Shown piece by piece: positions 57,510-64,000 of a stretch of DNA of 64,000 bases. Numbering within the stretch: position 1 is the first letter of the stretch; each line of letters starts with the position of its first letter. This DNA is from Simmondsia chinensis (Eukaryota; Streptophyta; Magnoliopsida; Caryophyllales; Simmondsiaceae): contig JAGTTD010000013.1 in NCBI GenBank assembly GCA_018398585.1, positions 33,345,631 to 33,409,630 on the forward strand. Direction: 5' to 3'. Position numbers and translations under genes: made by a program. The notes under the pieces are model-generated. The model ran no database searches. It was not told where the DNA came from and saw only the letters and a program-made list of their open reading frames with translations.

Positions 57510-57525
57510 CCCGCTCTGATACCAA
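57510..57525 (-). other. Primer-binding site, initiator-methionine tRNA
   Basis: TTGGTATCAGAGCGGG on the minus strand, a few bases inside the 5' LTR at 57530. Confidence 0.9.
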
Positions 57526-57529
57526 TTTT

Positions 57530-57954
57530 TGAGAAAATTTTAGGGTACACAACTCTAATCTTACCATTTTAAGAAATTTACTTAATAATGGAGAAATAAT
57601 AAAATACTTGTATTAAACTGAAAATATTACAAAAGAAAGCACAATTTTCACAAATACCTAACACTCACAAGACTACACAAATATAAGACTTCTAGTCCTT
57701 TTTTTCCCCCTTCATTTCTCGATTATTTACAAGGCTTGGGGCTGGGATATTTACAGCTAATTAGAGAAAATACATACCACATATTAAAATATAGTATAAT
57801 TAAGTTTAAGCCACACTTTTTGCTAGTGTATTAAAATAGTATAGTTAAATTTATGCCACACTTTTTGCTAGTGTATTAAAATAATATAATTAAATTTAAA
57901 CGAAATCTTGGGTTTGATAATTTGGACATTGGGCTAGTGTTATTTATTTCAACA
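57530..57954 (-). repeat. 5' LTR of the copia element
   Basis: Starts TGAGAAAATTTTAGGG and ends TTTATTTCAACA. 425 bp against 396 bp for its partner, the difference being indels in the internal tandem units. Confidence 0.85.
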
Positions 57955-58140
57955 CCTCCTGTTTTTGTTTTTAAAATCAAAGACAAAACAGTTTTCTACA
58001 ATTTGCCGTTAATGATAACTACTCTTTCTTTTAGTTGCCTCCATGCTTTATTTTTGCTCTTTCGTTGCTTTGTAATATGTGCTTTGTGCTGTGTTTTACG
58101 CTTTGTGCTAGGCTACTTGCTGCTTTATTGTTTCATTTTT

Positions 58141-58273
58141 CGAGTTGGAGGCCCACGGACACGACCTCCCTTCAGGGTAGTGCCTAGAATGGGTAAGACT
58201 GTGTACATTTCCCCCTTCTCCTTCGGACTCTGCTCTGGCAGGAGCCCTTGTGGCACTGTAATTGTTGTTGTTT
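58141..58273 (+). mobile_element. Au-like SINE
   Basis: The Au-type order is visible: GACCTCCCTTCAGGGTAGTG, GGGTAAGACTGTGTACATTT and AGGAGCCCTTGTGGCACTG, ending in a short TTG tail. The upstream head (58080-58140) resembles the sequence before the SINE at 12570. Confidence 0.75.
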
Positions 58274-58679
58274 ATAACTAGTCTTTCTCAGTGTATTGCA
58301 CGGTTAGTATTTATGTTTTAAATAATTTTAGTTCACATATTGTCATTATTTAAAATTGAAGATAGTATGATTATTCTAATTAGATGTCTTACATACCATG
58401 ACATTGGTTATAGATACCCAATTTTATATATTTTGTGTATATAATATAGATATTAGTCTACAAAAGATATTTATTTAATATTAATTTTTGTAAATTAATA
58501 ACCTTTTACCATATCATTAGGTACACAAGTTAAATACATTATTCAGGATATTTGGCATTTTCTTGTCTTTCATTCGTTCTCTCTCTCTCTCTTTCTCTTC
58601 TGCACTCCCCAATTTCTAATTTTCTACATTCAGACGAACCAATAGTTTGACAAAGAATTTGAAATTGAAATTGATCAAA
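58274..58679. other. AT-rich intergenic stretch
   Basis: Contains a short CT run near 58577-58592. Nothing else recognised. Confidence 0.4.
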
Positions 58680-59480
58680 GCTTATTTGTGTCCATAATGA
58701 GGGCTCGATAGGTTATCAAAGAACGACCTACGTTAGAAAAGATGGGTGCCTGGCGTGTTAGCGTTTACAAATAGCTTGATATGGACTTGATAAGAATTCA
58801 ATAAAAGCTCACTAAGGGCTCATTAAGAACTCTTTGACAATTCGTAATAGCTCGAAAATGATGTGAGAATCACTTGATAGTATGGCTGCATTTGGTTAAA
58901 CTTTAACAGCTTAAAGCTGTGAAAAATATCTAATTGATAGTAAATCTTTTGTTTGGTTGACAAGATCTTTTTACAGCTTAAATAAATAGATGAAAAGGCT
59001 ATTTTTGTAACTAAGTAGACAAATATGCAAAATTGGATCTTTTTCACTGCTTATTTCAGAAAAATGCTTTAAAATACTACATTAATGGTAAATCTTCACC
59101 TTTATAAATTACTTTTACTTGTTATCACCACCTCCGCCCACCACCACCTTTTAGACACCCATGGGTCGCTATGCTCACTACTCTCTACAACTATGACCAA
59201 TTATTATCATGATTCTTTTCTACCTACTATTATTAATTAATTTACATTATTAAGTTATTTGTCAGTATAATAGATAACTTCCTTTTTAAAACTTGTATTC
59301 AAATATTTTTTGTGCAAAAAAGATATTTATGTACTGTACAACCAAATAGTAAAAAAAATACGAATTTTAAATGGATAAATCTAATTGAAACAATTAAACT
59401 AAAAGAAAAAATAAGTTGAGCCAAATGCACCTATCATATTAGCGAGCTTGACTCGATATAGCAAGCTGGGCTTAGGGCCC
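58680..59480. repeat. Degenerate hAT (GAGCTCG-type) fragment split by a MITE
   Basis: GAGGGCTCGATAGGTTATC, AAAAGCTCACTAAGGGCTC and, after the MITE, AGCGAGCTTGACTCGATATA resemble the 38736-39344 element. Ends with TAGGGGTG are not preserved. Confidence 0.5.
58884..59431. mobile_element. MITE, 548 bp, TGCATTTGG ends
   Basis: Left end GGCTGCATTTGGTTAAAC. Right end, from the other strand, GGTGCATTTGGCTCAACTT. These inverted ends are of the common plant (G)GTGC(G/A)TTTGG type. Interior AT-rich, no coding. Flanks GATAGTAT and TATCATAT share only 5 of 8 bases, so the superfamily is not assigned. Confidence 0.55.
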
Positions 59481-59614
59481 ATTACATACAATGTCTGGGC
59501 TATCTAGTCCAGTATATAATTCAGCAGCAGTTCTAAGCGGCCCACAACTAAGCCCATACCAAGAAGTTTCAGCCTTCTTTGAATCAACCACCACTCTCAT
59601 ACTTTAAACCCTAG
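59467..59614 (+). promoter_or_regulatory. Site II cluster and telo-box (housekeeping-type promoter)
   Basis: Five TGGGCY or reverse-complement words lie at 59467 (TGGGCT), 59476 (GGCCCA), 59496 (TGGGCT), 59539 (GGCCCA) and 59551 (AGCCCA). A telo-box AAACCCTAG follows at 59606-59614. In plants this combination marks promoters of ribosomal-protein, translation and mitochondrial genes, where TCP factors bind site II. A TATATAAT word lies at 59512. A pyrimidine-rich leader follows. Confidence 0.55.
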
Positions 59615-59639
59615 TGAGCAGCCTCACCAATCGTTAGCA

Positions 59640-59724
59640 CTTTCTCTCTCCTCTTCCAATCCTAAGGCTTTGAATTTGATGATTTTTAGGGTTTTAAGAC
59701 GATCGATAATAACACCATGGAGGG
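59640..59724 (+). other. Possible 5' UTR and minimal first coding exon
   Basis: The leader at 59640-59665 is rich in CTCTC. An ATG in good context (CACCATGGAGG, A at 59717) is followed almost at once by GGGTAAGA, a strong splice donor. This gives a first exon coding for only two to three residues, as in many plant ribosomal-protein genes. No second exon was recognised in the next 4 kb, so the gene may be truncated, its introns invaded, or the match fortuitous. Confidence 0.35.
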
Positions 59725-60269
59725 GTAAGACTGCGGACATCTCACCTATTTGAGGTCCGCATTTTCATTTTGTTTATGTTCATTTGATTTGACGTTGTCG
59801 TGGCCAGATCGAGGTGAACTTTGCTGCATAGTGTTCGCTACGATTGCCTTTGATTTGAATGCAATTGGTGCTTCATCTTGATTTGACTTGAGTATATAAT
59901 GATAGTATGTTCATATTAACATAGAATTTTGAGTTCTTGCTGATTAGTTCGCTGCATACTCGAATTTTGCTGATTAATGTGGAAGTTTTGCGATAGGATG
60001 GACGTATTGTGTAATTGATCAAAGATCTAGTGAAGATTTGTATTACTATGGACGTACTGTGTAATTACATGTATAGCAAGTGTAGTAGTATATTATATTT
60101 AGGAAGACGAAGATAGAGAAAGAGAGTAAGAAGATAGAATTCACCCATCTAGGCTTCGTTTATTTTGACGGAAAAGTAGAATTTAGGAATTGATTTTTTT
60201 TTGTTTTTAATGATGCTTCTGATGCTTCTCCTGTTCCCAGGTTTTGGGCTGATCGATGCGCACGAACTT

Positions 60270-60413
60270 TCTAGGCCGGGGGTACTCGGAAACAGCCTCT
60301 CTTCAGAGTAGCCCCATGAAGGGGGAAGGCTGCGTACATCTACCCTCTCCAGAACCTGCTTTTTGCGGGAGCCCTTGGTGGCACTGTGTTTGTTGTTGTT
60401 GTTGTTGTTGTTT
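60270..60413 (+). mobile_element. Au-like SINE
   Basis: Standard order: CTCGGAAACAGCCTCTCTTC, GGGGGAAGGCTGCGTACATC, TACCCTCTCCAGAACCTGC and GGGAGCCCTTGGTGGCACTG, ending in (TTG)n to 60413. The open frame across it is not a gene. Confidence 0.85.
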
Positions 60414-61027
60414 CAAAGGAAAAATGAATTCCCCATTGTGATGTTTTCGTGTATGTTTTAAAAAATATTTTTCACCAATCATTTTATATCTTTTTATAGC
60501 ACAACAGAAGTAATAATACAACATATATGAATTAACAAAATAAAATATTACTTGTATAATTTTCTTCTATAATATTATATAACAATTCAACTTAATTAAA
60601 GTTATTCTTTGCAACAATAATAAAGTAGTATCCAAGCTGCTTTTAATTATTTAGTCTAATTCTTGTCCATTGTTGACGTTAAATGCCTACGGTACAGTCT
60701 GGTTTATTTTGATTCGATCTCGATTTGCGTGATGATAACCGCCAAGGTTTCTGAGCCACTTAGAATCACGACTTCCCCCATTTTCAAAGGGAAGTCAATT
60801 TCCCTTATTTAAGGGAAAAGGTTTTCTGTCTGAAAACCTTTCCTTGAGCTAATGATGCGCCAAACAAAGGAAAAGGGGAAAACCATTTCCTAAAATATGG
60901 TTTTCCCTCGAAAAAAACGGAGCCCTAATCTCACGATCTCCGACTAATCCTCAAGGCCGTATTTATATTAAGGGCTAATTGGCCTAACAAAACACTAATT
61001 AAGTATCCCCTAAAGTCATGGGCTCCT
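60414..61027. other. Intergenic with a fold-back tract
   Basis: Positions 60776-60915 hold GGAAAA and TTTTCC words on both strands (AAGGTTTTCTGTC, GAAAACCTTTCC, GGGGAAAACCATTTCC, GGTTTTCCC), able to fold into hairpins. It is probably a MITE end or LTR piece. No gene. Confidence 0.4.
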
Positions 61028-61099
61028 CACGTGCAGAGGCGTTGGGGTCACGTGCCAAAGGCTTAGGGTCATCACGTGATGCGGTGGTCGAGTCACGTG
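61028..61099. promoter_or_regulatory. Ladder of four CACGTG (G-box) motifs
   Basis: CACGTG occurs at 61028, 61049, 61073 and 61094, that is at spacings of 21, 24 and 21 bp, within a loosely repeated TCACGTG(N)GG unit. G-boxes bind plant bZIP and bHLH factors. No adjacent gene start is identified, and the regular spacing may reflect a small tandem repeat. Confidence 0.4.
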
Positions 61100-62514
61100 A
61101 TACAGTGATTCGAATCCTGGGTGTACCTTCAGTTATGTTCGTATCATTTTGTGATGCAAATTGCCAAATTGTCGGAAGGTAAAAGGAGAAGTATTCAATA
61201 GCCTTTCATAATTCTTATTGCTAGAGTAAGGAAAGAATAAGGAATTGATAGAGTTCAATCTTAATTCTCACCAAGAAAATAAGAGAGAATAAAGAAACAA
61301 CTCAAATTAATCAAACAATGCTTCCAAAAATAAAAAAACTAATGGTCTATTTACAGGTACAATTATATCATGTTCCTAATTCAAATTAAAATTTAGAAAT
61401 AATCATATTCTAGATCAAATTAAACATAATACCATAAGCCTAATTACATAAATTAGAGAAGAAGAAGAAACTGCAACTACAAGTGTGGAATCTGAGGTTG
61501 TTGAAAGCTACGTCTCATCTACAATGTTGTGATTTACGTTCCATTTATGCGGGATTGTGGCTTCCATTCTATATGAGCACATAGCGTTTGAGATTAATGG
61601 CATCTACTTTATGTTGTTCTAAGTAAGATGAAGGGCCTTCTTTATCGGCAACGCTCATTTTCATGTTTGGGGGGTTTTTGCTAGATTGGGTGCGACCCAT
61701 TTGGTGTTTCGTATTCCAAGAGTTAGTGTAGGTGTGCTTCATTTAGCTCTCCATGTTTTAAGGGTTGATATGGGTATGGACGTTTCAATTTTTTAGGGTA
61801 TGCTATTGTTCTTCAGTTGGTGGCATGTTCGTAGGCATCTAGGGATTTTGTGGTCCATTGTTTTGTTTTGCCTTCTTCCTGCTCATGTGGCTTTCTCGGG
61901 CTCCTCTTTAGTGGATGCGCCTGTTTGTATTGAGAGGTTTATCTTTAATTATCGAAAAAGAATAAATTACACAAGAAACCGTAATTAAAACCCTAGTTAA
62001 ATTTAAACTAGAAAACCAAAATTAAAACCAAATATTGCAACTGCTTACCCGGCGGTCCAACCATTCTCGAGCTTATTTTCTCTCTTTTTCGTCTTAATTG
62101 GGTTATTTTCGTCTCTATTTGCATCCTCTTGTTGCCAAGTAAAAGCATGACTTATTAGATCTTGTCTTTCTTTTTCTGCACCTGTTTGATTGGTAACTAT
62201 TAGCAAGTGATAACCCTAATTGATCAAGACTGCATATACGTGCTTAAATTTGACATCATCAATGCCGAAGACATTTTAGACATTCGCTGAATTTTTGTCG
62301 GAAAAAGTTTATCCTCATTAACTGAGGATAATCGTCAAAGCAAGCATTTATGATTTTGTTTGCAGGATATACTTGTTTTATTTTGTTTTTCATTCTAATA
62401 CTGAGGATACAGAAATATAGATATTTTGGGAGCCTTTGATTGATAATATGGTATGCCTTAATGTCGCATATGTCCTAGGAAAAGAGTCTTTGTCTAATAC
62501 AATCAATTTAGATT
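61100..62514. other. Intergenic, nothing firmly recognised
   Basis: Positions 61490-61960 are moderately GC-richer and look like decayed coding DNA on the plus strand, but no family motif can be read. The short frame 61800-61988 has no domain. Confidence 0.35.
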
Positions 62515-62900
62515 GTATTTAGTTTAGGGAAAAGAATATATTATGACAAGAAGATTAGAGAGCGAGATGAGAGAAGAGTAGAAGATGTAGAGATTAGGAG
62601 AAGAGAGAGAGTAGAGAGGGGATGATTGGGAAATTATTATGATTTTTGTTATCGCCAATATGATCATTACAACACTATTTTTAACAACTTTACAAATATC
62701 AACTTTACTACTAATTGTAACTAGTCTAACGGACAACACTAATTCCAACTAACTAATACTAACAACCATGCTAAAAGCAACTATTTATCTCTTTTACTTG
62801 TATTATTACCCCGCCCTTTAAACACTCTTGTTCTCAAGGGTGAATTTGATGAAAATATCGTAGATGTCATGCTTACATTCATGAATGTATCTCATTCTGG
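62515..62900 (-). repeat. Possible gypsy-type polyprotein end and LTR remnant
   Basis: On the minus strand, near 62850-62808, the reading NSPLRTRVFKGRGN resembles the tail of some plant gypsy polyproteins and passes into a purine tract (AAAGGGCGGGGTAA), followed by a possible LTR start. No second LTR is seen. Weak evidence. Confidence 0.3.
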
Positions 62901-63283
62901 ATCATAAATTCTTTCAGACGCAACCCATGATGAATCCTTTGGCTGTTACCTGAGTACTTGAACTCTTTAAAATGAGTATATCCAATAAAATATACCAATT
63001 GACCCTTCCCAAACTTTCCCATCAAAATTACTAGTACCATTTTTTGTCGATAAGTGGCACCGAAGTGCATTACATGATAAGCACCAACGCAATCGCGAGG
63101 CCTGGAAACAGCTAGAATGCATTACATAATCAGGAAATCAAAAATATAGAAGCCACCAAAACAAAACAAAAAACAAAATATAAGTTTGACCCCCTACATA
63201 TACCAGTGAAGCACTTTACAAAAACATAGTTACAATTTGCTGCATAATCAGAGCACCACTTATGGGTTGTCAGCTACCATGTA
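62901..63283. other. Intergenic or LINE 3' UTR
   Basis: No coding motif recognised. It lies directly downstream (minus strand) of the LINE C-terminal fragment and may hold its 3' UTR. Confidence 0.35.
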
Positions 63284-63715
63284 TTATACACGACCGACCC
63301 GGGCACTTGACCATCTCTTCACACTATCGATATTTCTTTTAATTTCATCAGGAGAGTACGGAAAATCTGGACACCATGCCTTTACCCAAAAGCTGACCCT
63401 CATTTTAATATTCCAGAAGATTTCACTTTCTTTCCATAGTATGGACTCAAAAGCGGCTTTGTTCCTACAATTCCATACAATCCAAACTACAACAAATAAA
63501 AGAGTGATCCAAACCTTTTTCTGGAATTTCCCCCCGACATAACAAGTTAGCCATTGTTCGTATAGGTCCCAAATGTTGCTTAGGACCACCCACTAAATTC
63601 CCCACCACGCTAAGCACTTCCCCCAAATTATCCAAGTGCAGCTACAAGTCAAGAACAGAAGATCAACACTTTCTATGTCCTTCTTGCATAGGGGACACCA
63701 TTTCTTTTCCTCCAA
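63284..63715 (-). pseudogene. LINE ORF2 C-terminal fragment with zinc finger
   Basis: The minus-strand reading gives KKWCPLCKKDIESVDLLFLT and CSCTWIIWGKC, the RVT-type zinc finger with H replaced by L. After a stop at about 63593 it continues with FQKKVWITLLFVVVWIVWNC and RNKAAF, the conserved end of plant L1-like ORF2. It is related to the LINE ending at 9547. The upstream part is cut off by another LINE tail at 63716. Confidence 0.75.
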
Positions 63716-64000
63716 TTTTTTTTTTTTATAAATTGCGACAAAATTACTAAACAAGTTGGCAACTCGCTGGGCGAGGCCTGAGTCCGACCACAACAACACG
63801 GGGACCAAAAAAGCTAACACAAAACAAGAAAATAGGACCAAAGTGCTCTCCTCAAAACCCGACACAGCAAACACCGAGCACAGGACCAAAAAAGACATGA
63901 GGAAAAGAAACAATAGCGCGCACAGACCCATCACACACAGGGAACCTGGATGAAGAAGAGCCTGAAGGCCAGCACAAGAAACAGGAATGGAACTGAAGCC
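63716..64000 (-). mobile_element. LINE 3' end inserted in another LINE, runs off the window
   Basis: A run of T's at 63717-63727 is the poly(A) tail of a minus-strand element, followed by ATAAATTGCGACAAAATTAC. Similar phrases (GGCGAGGC, ACAAAACA, AAGAAACAG) occur in the LINE tail at 7554-7833, suggesting the same family. The open frame 63593-63934 is a fusion of this tail with the zinc-finger fragment, not a gene. Confidence 0.55.

Larger units (their letters stand above)
52941..57954 (-). mobile_element. Ty1/copia element, full domain set but broken
   Basis: LTRs lie at 52941-53336 and 57530-57954, flanked by exact CCTCC repeats (52936-52940 and 57955-57959). On the minus strand the 5' LTR (57954-57530) is followed by TTGGTATCAGAGCGGG, a perfect initiator-methionine primer site. 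The 3' LTR is preceded by the purine tract GTTGAGGGCGAG. The interior codes for gag, protease, integrase, reverse transcriptase and RNase H in copia order, but with several stops and frameshifts. The left LTR starts TA instead of TG, a further sign of age. Confidence 0.9.

Overview
This is plant nuclear DNA, most likely from a eudicot. It is AT-rich with very low gene density and is built mostly of nested mobile elements: Ty1/copia and Ty3/gypsy LTR retrotransposons, L1-like and RTE-like LINEs, Au-like SINEs ending in GTT repeats, hAT-type miniature elements with 8-bp target duplications, a probable CACTA remnant and a Mutator-like or foldback element. The intron-containing host gene belongs to a plant-type ankyrin family. 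I cannot name the species.

Left part (1-11.4 kb): a 3.2-kb element with roughly 680-bp terminal inverted repeats enclosing an ~82-bp palindrome array (1062-4268); a GACCC-word repeat field (5.7-6.3 kb); a 43-bp tandem repeat; a 5'-truncated LINE tail with a 17-bp target duplication (7554-7833); a broken L1-like LINE (7851-9547); and a 245-bp palindromic insertion with TG/CA ends and a 5-bp target duplication (11189-11433).

Host gene (11611-18721, minus strand): seven exons join in phase into a 579-residue ankyrin/PGG membrane protein of the ITN1/ACD6 kind, with a TATA box upstream. Its introns carry a complete 291-bp TRIM, an Au-like SINE, a hAT element with another SINE nested in it, and a SINE whose 5' head is a full-length 5S rRNA copy.

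Nested stack (19042-34459): a copia element with 143-bp LTRs has been hit by (1) a 9.2-kb gypsy-type element with gag and protease but no reverse transcriptase, itself hit by a truncated LINE at a TA microsatellite in its LTR; (2) a 747-bp solo LTR; and (3) a 1.0-kb hAT element in the 3' LTR. Target duplications support most of the layers.

Right part (34.5-64 kb): two related blocks (35196-37112 and 38044-44256) look like one duplication in which the left copy lost its middle. Further hAT elements lie at 38736-39344, 40319-41061 and 44273-45599, the last holding an RTE LINE 3' end and a SINE. Two minus-strand copia elements follow (46104-52463 with a decayed interior, 52941-57954 with all domains but broken frames). 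After them come an apparently orphan housekeeping-type promoter and first exon (59467-59724), a ladder of four G-boxes (61028-61099) and LINE fragments at the right edge. No retroelement reading frame is intact. The ankyrin gene is the only locus likely to make a functional protein.
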